Shown here: piece by piece, positions 18,018 to 26,798 of the stretch
Layout: each line of letters opens with the position of its first letter
Position numbering within the stretch: position 1 is the stretch's first letter
NCBI RefSeq assembly: GCF_002095535.1
Contig: NZ_MLJI01000001.1
Span: 1,973,832-2,037,831 of the forward strand
DNA: 64,000 nucleotides
Direction of reading: 5' to 3'
From: Pantoea cypripedii
GTDB taxonomy: Bacteria; Pseudomonadota; Gammaproteobacteria; Enterobacterales; Enterobacteriaceae
Program-made: the position numbers and the translations under genes
Notes under the pieces: model-generated
Seen by the model: only the letters and a program-made list of their open reading frames with translations
The model's database searches: none
What the model was told of the DNA's origin: nothing

Positions 18018-18115
18018 TAGCATGTGATGAAAGTCACAAAAAAGGCTATGAGAACATCCTTGTCAATGATCGCAGCGAATAAATTAGTGATGAAAATGTG
18101 ATCTTCATTGCAAAT
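18018..18115 (+). promoter_or_regulatory. Two CRP sites upstream of the PTS operon
   Basis: The 436-bp gene-free stretch 17738-18173 is AT-rich and separates the divergent dld and PTS operons. It contains TGTGATGAAAGTCACA at 18023-18038, a perfect TGTGA-N6-TCACA CRP palindrome, and a weaker TGTGA-N6-TTGCA at 18097-18112 preceded by AAAA. Catabolite control of the sugar operon, and possibly of dld, is likely. Confidence 0.7.
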
Positions 18116-18173
18116 AGAAACCCTCTTCATCGGAAGAATGAATCACAGAAGCACAGCGTGAGGAGTGGGAACA

Positions 18174-19154
18174 ATGAGAATTGGCATGGTGATCAGTGGT
18201 GGTGATGTTACCGGCATCAATAACTTTATTTTTCAGATTTCTCGTTTAACGCAGGCCGAGATGGTGTTATTTAACGGCGGCATTCCGGGCCTGCTGGAAA
18301 ATAAACATCAGGAAATTTCCCAGCGTGATTTGGTGGATTACGCCATCGCGCCTATTCCGGTCATGCAATCCGGCAGACCAACGCGGAAACTCATTCGGCC
18401 AGAATATGAATCTATTGCCAAACAGCTTAAGTCGCTACGTATTGATGTGCTGATTATGGCGGGTGGTGATGGTTCGCTGCAATTTCTGCATACGCTGAGT
18501 GAATTTGGGGTGAATTGTTTTGGCGTCGGCATGACAATTGATAATGACGTATTTGGCAGCGATTACACCATTGGTTTTTCTACCGCCTGTGAACAGGTAT
18601 TAAAAGAAGTTACGAAGTTACGTAATACCGGTCGTGGTTTGCCGGGGCGGGTATTTATGGTGGAACTGCTGGGGGGCTACTGCGGTGAGTTAACGCTGCA
18701 ATCGGCGATCAAATCGAATGCGGATTTTGCCCTGATCCCGGAGTGCCAGATCCCCTTACAGGAGCTGGCGCAGCGCGTCTCGCAGCGTCTGGCGGAACAG
18801 AATAGCGTGGTGATTCTGTGCTCTGAAGCCTACACCCGCGAATACTCCCCAGGATTTCAGGGAGCGATTGATACCTTAATTAAACAACTGGAACCGATGA
18901 TTGCCGTGCGTATCCGTAAAACCATCATCGGTTATGGCCTGCGTAATGGCGATCCCACCTGTGAAGAAATTTACCAGGGCACCATTATGGCCAGTGAAGT
19001 CGCGCGTTGTATTCAGTCGGGAATGCGCAATAAAGCGGTCATTATTAATGGCAGCAACAAACCGATACCCATTGATTTAATAAGCATGAAAAAACGCCTG
19101 GTCGACACCGAAGGGCATCATTACAAACTCGCTAAACAACTGCATATTCTGTGA
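18174..19154 (+). CDS. 6-phosphofructokinase-family sugar kinase
   Basis: The 326-aa protein belongs to the PfkA family: ISGGDVTGINNFI (nucleotide loop, usual form SGGDAPGMN), GGDGS at 97-101 and TIDND at 121-125 with the catalytic aspartate. TIGFSTACEQV and FMVELLGGYCGELTL (usual MGRxxG region) follow. The changed loop and VEL(L)GG motif differ from housekeeping PfkA, which suggests a different sugar phosphate such as a ketohexose 6-phosphate. ATG 18174 follows GAGGAGTGGGAACA. It heads the PTS operon and would feed the aldolase encoded downstream. Confidence 0.82.
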   Translation: MRIGMVISGGDVTGINNFIFQISRLTQAEMVLFNGGIPGLLENKHQEISQRDLVDYAIAPIPVMQSGRPTRKLIRPEYESIAKQLKSLRIDVLIMAGGDGSLQFLHTLSEFGVNCFGVGMTIDNDVFGSDYTIGFSTACEQVLKEVTKLRNTGRGLPGRVFMVELLGGYCGELTLQSAIKSNADFALIPECQIPLQELAQRVSQRLAEQNSVVILCSEAYTREYSPGFQGAIDTLIKQLEPMIAVRIRKTIIGYGLRNGDPTCEEIYQGTIMASEVARCIQSGMRNKAVIINGSNKPIPIDLISMKKRLVDTEGHHYKLAKQLHIL

Positions 19155-19164
19155 GGAGATAGCC

Positions 19165-19479
19165 ATGCTGAAAATATTATGTGTATGCGGATGTGGTCTG
19201 GGATCCAGTTTCGCCATCGAAATGAGTGCCAAAGCGGTATTAAAGAAGCTGGAAATCGAGGCGGATATTGATCACACCACCATTTCCGAAGCCAACGCAT
19301 TTAAATCCGACATCATTTTAACCCAGAAGGCATTTGCCGATGTATTAAATGCCGATGCCAGCCCGGAGCAAATGAAACGGGTGATTATTCTCAACCGGTT
19401 GACGGATAAAGCGGAAATTGAGCAAAAAATCGTGGCATTTATGAAAGAGCACAACATGAAGGTTGCTAACCATGAATAG
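19165..19479 (+). CDS. PTS IIB component, ascorbate (Sga/Ula) type
   Basis: The 104-aa soluble IIB domain has the phosphocysteine loop CGCGLGSS, with Cys8 the likely phosphorylated residue. It passes phosphate from IIA to the sugar during uptake. The gene overlaps the IIC gene by eight bases. Sequence type is that of UlaB, but the neighbouring kinase and aldolase argue that ascorbate is not the substrate. Confidence 0.9.
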   Translation: MLKILCVCGCGLGSSFAIEMSAKAVLKKLEIEADIDHTTISEANAFKSDIILTQKAFADVLNADASPEQMKRVIILNRLTDKAEIEQKIVAFMKEHNMKVANHE

Positions 19480-20839
19480 TGTGATCAACTTCCTGGTAAA
19501 AGATCTGCTGGGGCAGGCATCGATTCTGATTGCCTTTATTGCCCTAGTCGGTTTGTTACTGCAAAAAAAATCAGCAGGCAAGGTGGTGGAAGGCACCTTT
19601 AAAACGCTGCTCGGTTTCTTAATTATGATGGCGGGTATCAACATTATTGTTGGCACGCTGACCTTCCTCAATACCATCTTTACCCACGGCTTTGGCATGC
19701 AGGGTTATATCACCGACGTTGCTGCGATTGCCGGGTTAGCGAACCGCGAGCTGGGTTCAGAAGTGGCGCTGACGCTGTTGGTGATCTTTATCGTCAACAT
19801 CATCATTGCCCGCCTGACACCGTTCAAATACATTTTCCTTACCGGACAGGCGCTGTTGTGGATGGCGACCATCGGTGCGGTGATCGGCTACAAAGCGGGG
19901 CTGACAGGCTTACCTCTGATCCTTACCGGCGGCATTTTTGGTGGCGTGATGGCGGTGGTGATGCCCGCGCTGGCACAACCGGTGGTGCGGCGCATTACCG
20001 ACTCGGACGACGTTGCCCTCGGCCACTTCTGCACCATTGGTTACCTGGTGACGGCGGCGGTGGCGAAAGTGGTCGGCAAAGGCTCGCGTTCTACCGAAGA
20101 CCTGAAGCTGCCGGATAACTTCAAATTTCTCCAGGACACCTATTTGTCGATGGCGGTGGTGATGGTGCCGATGTACCTGATCCCGGCGGTGGCAGCAGGC
20201 CCGGCATTTATCGCTCAGTACAGCAACGGCATGAATTACCTGATGTACGCCTTTATGCAATCGATTCAGTTCGTGGCCGGGGTGTTTGTGCTGTATAGCG
20301 GCGTGCGCCTGCTGCTGAATGAGCTGGTCCCGGCGTTTCGCGGTATCGCCATGCGCATCGTGCCGGATGCCAAACCGGCGCTCGATTGCCCGGTGATGTT
20401 CCCTTATGCGCCAAACGCGGTGATCGTCGGCTTCCTTGCCACCACCCTGGGTTCCGTCGTCGGCATGCTGGTGTTCCCGATGTTCGGTCTGGCGATGATT
20501 TTACCGGGGCTGCTCACCAACTTCTTTGCCGGTGGCACGGCCGGGGTGTTTGGTAACGCGCTCGGTGGCCGTCGTGGTGCGATGATCGGCGGTTTTGTCC
20601 ACGGCCTGTTTATTACGCTGCTGCCCGCGATTCTGGTGCCGATGCTGGAAAGCTACGGTTTCACCGGCGTGACCTTCAGCGATTCGGATGTCATCAGTAC
20701 CGGCCTGGTACTCGGTCATGCGTTCCAGAATAACTGGCTGTTCGTCGCCCTGTTTATTGTCTTCATTACCCTGATCGCCTGGTTTGTTAACGGAAAATCT
20801 ACGAAACCTCACGAGGAAAATGTTCATGAAACTTTATAA
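19472..20839 (+). CDS. PTS IIC permease, UlaA/SgaT type
   Basis: The 455-aa inner-membrane protein has about ten hydrophobic segments and UlaA-family features (LLGFLIMMAGINIIVGTL near the N-terminus, GGRRGAMIGGFVHGL near the C-terminus). It forms the transport channel. ATG 19472 is used; it lies inside the end of the IIB gene. The 3' end overlaps the aldolase start by 14 bases. Confidence 0.9.
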   Translation: MNSVINFLVKDLLGQASILIAFIALVGLLLQKKSAGKVVEGTFKTLLGFLIMMAGINIIVGTLTFLNTIFTHGFGMQGYITDVAAIAGLANRELGSEVALTLLVIFIVNIIIARLTPFKYIFLTGQALLWMATIGAVIGYKAGLTGLPLILTGGIFGGVMAVVMPALAQPVVRRITDSDDVALGHFCTIGYLVTAAVAKVVGKGSRSTEDLKLPDNFKFLQDTYLSMAVVMVPMYLIPAVAAGPAFIAQYSNGMNYLMYAFMQSIQFVAGVFVLYSGVRLLLNELVPAFRGIAMRIVPDAKPALDCPVMFPYAPNAVIVGFLATTLGSVVGMLVFPMFGLAMILPGLLTNFFAGGTAGVFGNALGGRRGAMIGGFVHGLFITLLPAILVPMLESYGFTGVTFSDSDVISTGLVLGHAFQNNWLFVALFIVFITLIAWFVNGKSTKPHEENVHETL

Positions 20840-21668
20840 CTTTACCGATCTGTTACAGGTGGCTAAACAACGTGAATTTAAAGCGCTCGGATCTTTTAAT
20901 TTGCACTGTCTGGAAATGTTACCGGCTTATTTTAAAGCGGCAGAAAAAACCAACAGCCCATTAATGATTCAGATCTCCACCGGTACGGCGAAATATCTCG
21001 GTCATAAATTGCTGGTCGATGCGATTTGCTCACTGGCAGAAAGTAAAAATGTACCCACCTGCCTGCATCTCGATCATTGTTCTGATCTTGATGCGATCCA
21101 GACAGCGCTGGATGCGGGTTTCAGTTCGGTGATGTATGACGGCTCGCATCTGTCGATTGAAGAGAATATTTCCAACACGCGTAAAGTGATTGATATGGCG
21201 CGCCCGTTACATGTGTCGGTCGAAGCGGAACTGGGGGCGATTGGCGGCTCAGAGGATGGTAAATCGGTGGAAATGAACGAAACTTCGTTCACCACGGTGG
21301 ACGATGCCAAACGCTTTGTGGATGAAACCGGGGTTGATATGTTAGCCATCTCCATCGGCACGGTGCACGGCCTTTACACCGGCAAAGCGCATATCCAGCA
21401 TCAGCGGCTGGCAGATATCACCGAAGCGACCCATACACCGCTGGTACTGCACGGTGGCACCGGCGTCAGCGATGAAGATATGCGTCTGGCGGTGCGCAGT
21501 GGCATTGAAAAAGTGAACGTCGGCACAGAAATGAACGTGCAATGGGTGGCGCGCTGTAAACAGACGTTCGAAAAGGGCAAAGTAAACGACAGCGTGCGCA
21601 ATTTTCTGGTGCCCGCTAACGATGCCGTTACCGATGTATTGGTCGAAAAAATTCAGTTGTTCCGCTAA
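20826..21668 (+). CDS. Class II fructose/tagatose-bisphosphate aldolase
   Basis: The 280-aa zinc aldolase resembles GatY/KbaY and FbaA. It has the LHLDHCSDLD motif with the catalytic Asp and zinc His, the SVMYDGSHL segment, VEAELGAIGG and the zinc ligands in GTVHGLY and LVLHGGTG. It would split a ketose 1,6-bisphosphate made by the kinase at the start of the operon into two triose phosphates. GAGGAAA precedes ATG 20826. Confidence 0.9.
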   Translation: MKLYNFTDLLQVAKQREFKALGSFNLHCLEMLPAYFKAAEKTNSPLMIQISTGTAKYLGHKLLVDAICSLAESKNVPTCLHLDHCSDLDAIQTALDAGFSSVMYDGSHLSIEENISNTRKVIDMARPLHVSVEAELGAIGGSEDGKSVEMNETSFTTVDDAKRFVDETGVDMLAISIGTVHGLYTGKAHIQHQRLADITEATHTPLVLHGGTGVSDEDMRLAVRSGIEKVNVGTEMNVQWVARCKQTFEKGKVNDSVRNFLVPANDAVTDVLVEKIQLFR

Positions 21669-21727
21669 GCATCTTTCATGACGTATTAACCTGAGGTGCC
21701 CTGGCGCCATTCGGGGCAGGAGACGCT

Positions 21728-21997
21728 ATGTTTGGATTCAGGAAAAAGGCCCCTGAGAATAAAGGGGCGGATGAGCAGGAAATAGATCGTCAGGCTGAAA
21801 GCATCAGCGAGAAAATAACCACGCTGGAGCAGGAACTGGCAAATAATCCGCGCGCAGGTGAAACGCAAAAACAATTAATGCTGGAATATAATCGGGCATT
21901 AAGTTTATTTGCCAAAAGCCGTCGTTTCCGTCAGGAGATTGATCCACTGTTCATCAAAATCGATGAACTGCGTAATACCATTCGCAAGTCGATATAA
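21728..21997 (+). CDS. Small charged coiled-coil protein of the PTS operon
   Basis: The 89-aa protein is not recognised. It is highly charged and helical, with a heptad-like stretch (ADEQEIDRQAESISEKITTL) and no membrane segment. A GGCAGGAGAC ribosome binding site precedes the ATG. It lies 60 bases after the aldolase and 9 bases before the IIA gene, so it belongs to the operon. It could be a partner or regulator of the PTS proteins, but nothing in the sequence proves this. Confidence 0.7.
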   Translation: MFGFRKKAPENKGADEQEIDRQAESISEKITTLEQELANNPRAGETQKQLMLEYNRALSLFAKSRRFRQEIDPLFIKIDELRNTIRKSI

Positions 21998-22006
21998 GGA
22001 GGAGGC

Positions 22007-22444
22007 ATGAGCATCAAACAACTGTTGCAGGAGGCGAATGCTATTCAGGTGGGCATTGACGCCCGCGACTGGCGCGAGGTGATTACGCTGGCTGCCCGGC
22101 CACTGGTCAGCGGGGGCTATGTCAAAGCCTCCTACCCGGAGGCGGTGATCGCCAACACCCTGACGCACGGCGCGTATTACGTGTTCGAAGAGGGCATCGC
22201 CATCCCCCACGCCCGACCGGAAACCGGTGTGCTGAAGGATTGTTTCAGCCTGATCCTGCTGGAGGAACCGATATCCTTTGCCGGGAGTGACAAGGCCGAT
22301 ATTGTCATCATGTTCGGTGCAAGCGATAGCAACGCGCATATTGAAGAGGGGATTCGTGCCATTGTCTCTCTGCTCGAAGACGAAGAAACGCTGGTGCGGT
22401 TGCGTAAGGCCGCCAGTGTCGCGGAGGTCATCGACATCCTATGA
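22007..22444 (+). CDS. PTS IIA component, fructose/ascorbate (UlaC-like) type
   Basis: The 145-aa IIA domain has the phosphohistidine motif EEGIAIPHARPE, His68, with the usual GSDKADIVIMFGA core. It takes phosphate from HPr and passes it to the IIB protein. AAGGAGGAGGC is a very strong ribosome binding site. The ATGA overlap with the next gene shows coupled translation. Confidence 0.92.
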   Translation: MSIKQLLQEANAIQVGIDARDWREVITLAARPLVSGGYVKASYPEAVIANTLTHGAYYVFEEGIAIPHARPETGVLKDCFSLILLEEPISFAGSDKADIVIMFGASDSNAHIEEGIRAIVSLLEDEETLVRLRKAASVAEVIDIL

Positions 22445-23019
22445 CAACGCTCACTGAAGAGAAATGCGTGGTGCTGGTCAACGGTATCCCGGCTTCCGGC
22501 AAAAGCACCCTGGCCCGCGCTGTGGCGCAGCGCTTTAGCTTACCGGTGCTGACGCTGGATAGCCTGAAAGAACCGTTTATGGCCAGCTTTGCACCGGTGG
22601 ATCGCCTGCGTAATCGTCAACTTGGCTGTGCGGCCTACCAGGCGATCTGGAAAATCGTCGCCCAGGCACCCGCCAGCTGTGTTTACCTGATTGATGCGTG
22701 GTTTGGTTTTCAGCCGAAAGCGGTGCTGGAGGAGGGGTTGCAAAACGCCGGAGTGACGCGGGTGCTGGAGCTATGGATGGCGATCTCACCGGATGAGGTG
22801 GTGGCGCGTTATCAGGCGCGCCTGGCACAGCGAATGCCGGGGCATCCGGGGGCAGAATACTTGCCCGAGCTGCGGCAACTGGCTGAACGGGCGCAACCGA
22901 TGGCGCTGGGTCCGGTGTTGCAGCTGGATGCCTGCGCACCGGACGAGGCCGCTGCACAGGCGTGGTTACAGCGTCAGTTGCAGCGTCAGCCTGCGCGTTC
23001 GCTATCGGTATCCGGGTGA
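22441..23019 (+). CDS. P-loop kinase-like ATP-binding protein
   Basis: The 192-aa protein begins with a Walker A loop (VLVNGIPASGKSTLARAVA) and has the short-kinase layout with LIDAWF as a likely Walker B and an Arg-rich lid region (RYQARLAQRMPG). It resembles small-molecule kinases of the gluconokinase or AAA_33 type. It is the last gene of the PTS operon and may act on a sugar intermediate. It overlaps the converging gene on the other strand by 34 bases. Confidence 0.75.
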   Translation: MTTLTEEKCVVLVNGIPASGKSTLARAVAQRFSLPVLTLDSLKEPFMASFAPVDRLRNRQLGCAAYQAIWKIVAQAPASCVYLIDAWFGFQPKAVLEEGLQNAGVTRVLELWMAISPDEVVARYQARLAQRMPGHPGAEYLPELRQLAERAQPMALGPVLQLDACAPDEAAAQAWLQRQLQRQPARSLSVSG

Positions 23020-23849
23020 AAAAAGGTTGCCAGCAGGGCGCTGAGTTGCTGATCACCTTTGCGATCCGCCGCCAGCTGGCGACAAATATCCCCCAGTGCC
23101 TGATAGAGGCGATCGGTTGCCAGTTCACCCTGGTTAAGCGTCGCGATCTCATCCATTTCAGCCGCCCAGCGCCAGGCTTTTGGCAGCATATCCGGGGCGG
23201 CTTTTTCCATCCTTTTCAGCATGGCTGCCTGGCTTTCTGCCATCTCCTCACGCAAGGCATCGGCTGCACCAACCCGGCTGGCGTTAATCAGCATCGCTGA
23301 CGTGAGCAGGGTGATGCCTTTATTGATCCCGGCATAGGACATCTTCAGCGCCGATGCCGCACCGTTTTCCGCTGACATGATACGCACCCGCAGGCCCAGA
23401 TCGCTCAGGGTTGCCAGCTGGCTGGCATGGGGACCAGAAAACCAGAAGCGTGGCCCGGTGGGATTGTTCTCTCCCGGTGGCAGACCAATGATTGCCCCAT
23501 CGACAAAAGGCGTGCCGGTGGCCTCAATCACCGCTGCCACCTGGTGCAGCGTTTCCGGGCTGATAGCGTTGCAATCGACATACAACGGCTTACGTGTGGC
23601 GGCGGCTAAGTGTGGTGCCATCTGCTGCGCCCAACTGAGGGCCGATTCCGGCGGCAGAATGGAAAAAATCATATCCGCCTCGCACAGCGCGGCTTCACTG
23701 GCATCGGTGATCTGTGCGGCATGCGCGCGTTGTTGGGAATCGGCAGAACGCTGGCTTAACGGGCTGATGACGCGCGCACCGTGCCGGGTCAGCACCGCTG
23801 CAACCGCCGCGCCCATCGCACCCGGTGCGGCAAAGGCAAGGGTTTTCAT
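22986..23849 (-). CDS. NAD(P)-binding dehydrogenase with DUF1932 C-terminal domain
   Basis: The 287-aa protein has a 6-phosphogluconate-dehydrogenase-like N-terminal Rossmann fold (FAAPGAMGAAVAAVLTRHG) with ILPPESAL and FVDGAIIGLPP. A DUF1932 helical C-terminal domain follows (LKMSYAGINKGITLLTSAML). Family members oxidise beta-hydroxyacids. The start ATG 23849 follows TAACTCCTGTGAGATCAC on the coding strand. It diverges from the SDR gene; its 3' end overlaps the kinase-like gene. Confidence 0.82.
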   Translation of the reverse strand: MKTLAFAAPGAMGAAVAAVLTRHGARVISPLSQRSADSQQRAHAAQITDASEAALCEADMIFSILPPESALSWAQQMAPHLAAATRKPLYVDCNAISPETLHQVAAVIEATGTPFVDGAIIGLPPGENNPTGPRFWFSGPHASQLATLSDLGLRVRIMSAENGAASALKMSYAGINKGITLLTSAMLINASRVGAADALREEMAESQAAMLKRMEKAAPDMLPKAWRWAAEMDEIATLNQGELATDRLYQALGDICRQLAADRKGDQQLSALLATFFHPDTDSERAG

Positions 23850-24010
23850 GATGTGATCTCACAGGAGTTAAAGAATTGAGTGTGGCTGTATTTTGTTCTG
23901 GCGAATTCCACTCTTTGGTTACAAAGCATGTTTCGTTAATGCAGATACGCCAGCATCCACCAGGCTTCTGTGATGCTGATCTCAATTTATCGTGAAACAT
24001 GGAGAATGTT

Positions 24011-24805
24011 ATGAAAATCGATCTACACGGCAAAACAGCGTTAATCACCGCATCCACCGGCGGCATTGGTTTCGCCATCGCTCAGGGGCTGGCTGCCAGC
24101 GGGGCGGAAGTGGTGCTGAACGGGCGCAGTGAAGCCTCGGTCAGCCTGGCGCGGGAAAAACTTAACGCGGCGGTTGTCGGGGCCAAAATTCACACGGTGA
24201 TTGCGGATTTGGGCAGTGCGCAGGGCGCGGATACCTTGCTGAAGGGGCTGCCCGCGATTGATATTCTGGTGAATAACGCCGGGATTTACGGTCCGAAGGA
24301 TTTTTTTGCCACCGAAGATGACACCTGGGAAGCGTACTGGCAGACCAACGTCATGTCCGGCGTGCGACTGTCGCGGGCGTTGCTGCCGGATATGGTGAAA
24401 AAAGGCTGGGGTCGCGTGGTATTTATCTCGTCAGAATCGGCACGCAATATTCCCGCCGATATGGTGCATTACGGCGTGAGTAAAACCGCACAGCTGTCGC
24501 TGGCGCGCGGGCTGGCGAAAGTGGTGGCGGGTTCCGGGGTGACGGTGAACAGCGTATTGCCTGGCCCGACTATTTCCGATGGCTTTGCCAGCATGATGGA
24601 AGCCGAGGTGAAACGTACCGGCAAATCGCTGGAAACGCTGGCAAAAGAGTTTGTGATGAGCCAGCGCCCGAGCTCGGTGATCCAGCGCGCCGCCACCGTT
24701 GAAGAGGTGGCGAATATGGTGGTGTATGTCTGCTCAACCCAGGCATCGGCGACGTCCGGCGCTGCGCTGCGCGTTGATGGCGGTGTGGTGGATGATATTG
24801 TGTAG
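24011..24805 (+). CDS. Short-chain dehydrogenase/reductase
   Basis: The 264-aa SDR has the cofactor loop TASTGGIGFA, NNAG, the catalytic Ser in VVFISSESA and YxxxK in MVHYGVSKTAQ, and the C-terminal GAALRVDGG. It is a classical SDR of the 3-oxoacyl reductase type; substrate unknown. ATG 24011 follows GGAGAATGTT. Its stop codon lies inside the first bases of a REP element. It does not closely resemble KduD although it neighbours uronate genes. Confidence 0.85.
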   Translation: MKIDLHGKTALITASTGGIGFAIAQGLAASGAEVVLNGRSEASVSLAREKLNAAVVGAKIHTVIADLGSAQGADTLLKGLPAIDILVNNAGIYGPKDFFATEDDTWEAYWQTNVMSGVRLSRALLPDMVKKGWGRVVFISSESARNIPADMVHYGVSKTAQLSLARGLAKVVAGSGVTVNSVLPGPTISDGFASMMEAEVKRTGKSLETLAKEFVMSQRPSSVIQRAATVEEVANMVVYVCSTQASATSGAALRVDGGVVDDIV

Positions 24806-24823
24806 CGGCGCGATTTATCGCGC
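24802..24823. repeat. REP-like palindrome (family A) at the SDR stop
   Basis: GTAGCGGCGCGATTTATCGC core copy. Its first bases contain the TAG stop codon of the SDR gene. Confidence 0.88.
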
Positions 24824-24835
24824 AATTCTGTACAC

Positions 24836-25162
24836 CTAATTAAGCAAAAAATCCTCACGCTGCGGGGTAAAGGTATCCAGCAGCGTGCCCGCCTCCAGAC
24901 AGACGCAGCCGTGCACCACATCGGGGGCTTTATACAGCGTATCCCCGGCGCTAACTTCTTTGGTGACGCCATTGATGGTGAAAGCAAAGCGACCAGAAAG
25001 TACGTAGGTCAGTTGCTCGTGCGGATGATGATGCAGCGGGCCGACGGCTTCTTTTGCAAAACTCACCTCAACTGCCATCATGCGGCCGCCGTGTGCCAGT
25101 ACCCGGCGGGTGACGCCGTTACCCAAATCTTCAAGCTGTGTGGCTTCGCGGTAAATAAACAT
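24836..25162 (-). CDS. kdgF: KdgF-like cupin, ketonisation of unsaturated uronates
   Basis: The 108-aa single-domain cupin has the metal motif HHHPHEQLTYVLSG and a second His in PDVVHG. It ends with GTLLDTFTPQREDFL, which is the family signature of KdgF. KdgF speeds the conversion of 4,5-unsaturated galacturonate to its linear keto form in pectin and alginate breakdown. The gene diverges from the RpiB-like isomerase across a KdgR-like box, which supports the role. The exact name rests on motif recall, so a close cupin relative remains possible. Confidence 0.72.
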   Translation of the reverse strand: MFIYREATQLEDLGNGVTRRVLAHGGRMMAVEVSFAKEAVGPLHHHPHEQLTYVLSGRFAFTINGVTKEVSAGDTLYKAPDVVHGCVCLEAGTLLDTFTPQREDFLLN

Positions 25163-25253
25163 GGTAGCTCCTCACCTGTTGTCTCGCCGTTGTGTGAGCG
25201 AACTCACAACTAAAAAGGGTTTTCACTGCTGCATTTTAGCGTCCTTTGATTAA

Positions 25254-25272
25254 AATGAAACAGTGTTTCAAT
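25254..25272. promoter_or_regulatory. KdgR-like box
   Basis: AATGAAACAGTGTTTCAAT matches the enterobacterial KdgR consensus AATRAAAYRNYGTTTCATT at 18 of 19 positions and contains the perfect palindrome TGAAACA-G-TGTTTCA. It is 19 bases before the start of the isomerase gene and also in the divergent kdgF promoter region. Confidence 0.8.
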
Positions 25273-25291
25273 TTAATATGAAGGATGGATC

Positions 25292-25930
25292 ATGAAAATC
25301 GCGTTAATGATGGAAAACAGCCAGGCAGCGAAAAACGCCACTGTACTGAAAGAACTGGAGTCCGTGGCACAGCCGCTGGGCCATCAGGTGTTTAACGTTG
25401 GCATGAGCGACGAGCAGGATCATCATCTTACTTATATTCATCTCGGCATCATGGCCAGCGCACTGCTGAACAGTGGCGCGGTGGATTTTGTTATCGCCGG
25501 TTGTGGCACCGGTCAGGGCGCACTGATGTCGCTGAATATCCATCCTGGCGTGGTGTGCGGCTACTGTATCGACCCGGCCGACGCGTATTTGTTTGCCCAA
25601 ATTAACAACGGCAATGCGTTGTCGCTGCCGTTCGCCAAAGGCTTTGGCTGGGGCGCGGAACTCAACCTGCGTTTCATCTTCGAAAAAGCCTTTACCGGTG
25701 CGAAAGGGCTGGGCTACCCGCCCGAACGCCGCGAGCCGCAGGTGCGTAACGCCGGGTTGCTGAACCAGGTAAAAGCGGCCGTGAACAAGGAAAATTATCT
25801 CGATACGCTGCGCGCCATTGACCCGGAACTGGTGAAAACTGCTCTGAGCGGTCCGCGTCTCCAGCACTGCCTGTTCGAACACGGGCAAAACGACGAGATC
25901 GTGCGTTTTGTCCGTGAGGTTGTGGCCTGA
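25292..25930 (+). CDS. RpiB/LacA/LacB family isomerase, probably DhuI-type
   Basis: The 212-aa protein has the RpiB fold core (FVIAGCGTGQGALMSLN, corresponding to the phosphate loop region, and GVVCGYCIDPADAYLFAQINNGNALSL). It is longer than ribose-5-phosphate isomerase B (about 150 aa). Its length and context match DhuI, which turns 4-deoxy-5-hexosulose uronate into the 2,5-diketo acid, the step done by KduI in E. coli. A KdgR-like box stands before it and a KdgF-like cupin is divergent. Assignment to DhuI is inference. Confidence 0.7.
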   Translation: MKIALMMENSQAAKNATVLKELESVAQPLGHQVFNVGMSDEQDHHLTYIHLGIMASALLNSGAVDFVIAGCGTGQGALMSLNIHPGVVCGYCIDPADAYLFAQINNGNALSLPFAKGFGWGAELNLRFIFEKAFTGAKGLGYPPERREPQVRNAGLLNQVKAAVNKENYLDTLRAIDPELVKTALSGPRLQHCLFEHGQNDEIVRFVREVVA

Positions 25931-25952
25931 TTCTGGTTTTTCCATAAACGAC

Positions 25953-26011
25953 GCGCGATAAATCGCGCCGCTACAACCTGTGCAGATCCGTAGCGGCGCG
26001 ATTTATCGCGC
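25953..26011. repeat. Inverted pair of REP-like elements (family A)
   Basis: Two family A copies in opposite orientation at 25953-25974 and 25990-26011 form a BIME-like unit in the gap between the converging isomerase gene and the ABC operon, where it could also act as a transcription end. Confidence 0.88.
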
Positions 26012-26017
26012 ATAGCC

Positions 26018-26788
26018 TCAGGCGATGGCAGAGCCCATCTGTGGATGTCGGCTCGCCTCCACCAGCATTTGGGTATAGGGCACCGTTGCCTGGCCCGCCA
26101 CCAGCGCATCCACTTCCAGCGTCTCCAGAACCTTGCCGTGCTGCATTACCGCCACGCGATGGCACAGATGCGCCACTACGCCCAAATCATGTGTCACCAT
26201 CAGGTAGGTCAGGTTTTGCTGTTGTTGCAGGTCACTCAATAAATTCAGGATTTCTGCCTGCACTGACACATCCAGCGCGGAGGTGGGTTCATCCAGCAAC
26301 AACACGCGAGGCTCCAGGATCAAGGCGCGGGCAATCGCCACGCGCTGGCGCTGTCCGCCAGACAGCTGGTGAGGGTAACGCGTCAGCCAGGCACGGTTCA
26401 GCCCCACTTTTTCCAGCATGGCAATCACGCGCTGCTGGCGCTGTCCGATACCGTGAATCTGTAGCGGTTCCTCCAGAATATCGCCGATGGTATGGCGGGG
26501 ATGCAGTGAACCGTAAGGATCCTGGAACACCATTTGTACCTTGCGACACAGGTTGCGTGCGATGCGATGGGGCAGCGGCTGGTCATCAATCATCAACTCG
26601 CCCTGCCAGTGAGTGAACAACCCGGCAAGGCATTTCAGTACCGTGGTTTTCCCGGAGCCGGATTCGCCCACCAGGCCAAAAATCTCCCCGGCACGCACCG
26701 CCAGGTTGACGTCGAACAGCACCTGATGGCGCTGCTCATCTTCGCCAAAACTGAGGTTGAGATTACGTACCCCGATCATCTGTTTCAT
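26018..26788 (-). CDS. ABC importer ATPase, DppF/OppF type
   Basis: The 256-aa ATPase has Walker A GESGSGKTT, signature LSGGQRQRVAIARAL, Walker B LLLDEPTSALD and the H-loop VTHDLG. It powers the importer with the ATPase encoded before it. AAGGAGAGAG precedes ATG 26788, 10 bases after the previous stop. Last gene of the operon that begins with the enolase-superfamily gene. Confidence 0.9.
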   Translation of the reverse strand: MKQMIGVRNLNLSFGEDEQRHQVLFDVNLAVRAGEIFGLVGESGSGKTTVLKCLAGLFTHWQGELMIDDQPLPHRIARNLCRKVQMVFQDPYGSLHPRHTIGDILEEPLQIHGIGQRQQRVIAMLEKVGLNRAWLTRYPHQLSGGQRQRVAIARALILEPRVLLLDEPTSALDVSVQAEILNLLSDLQQQQNLTYLMVTHDLGVVAHLCHRVAVMQHGKVLETLEVDALVAGQATVPYTQMLVEASRHPQMGSAIA

Positions 26789-26798
26789 GACTCTCTCC

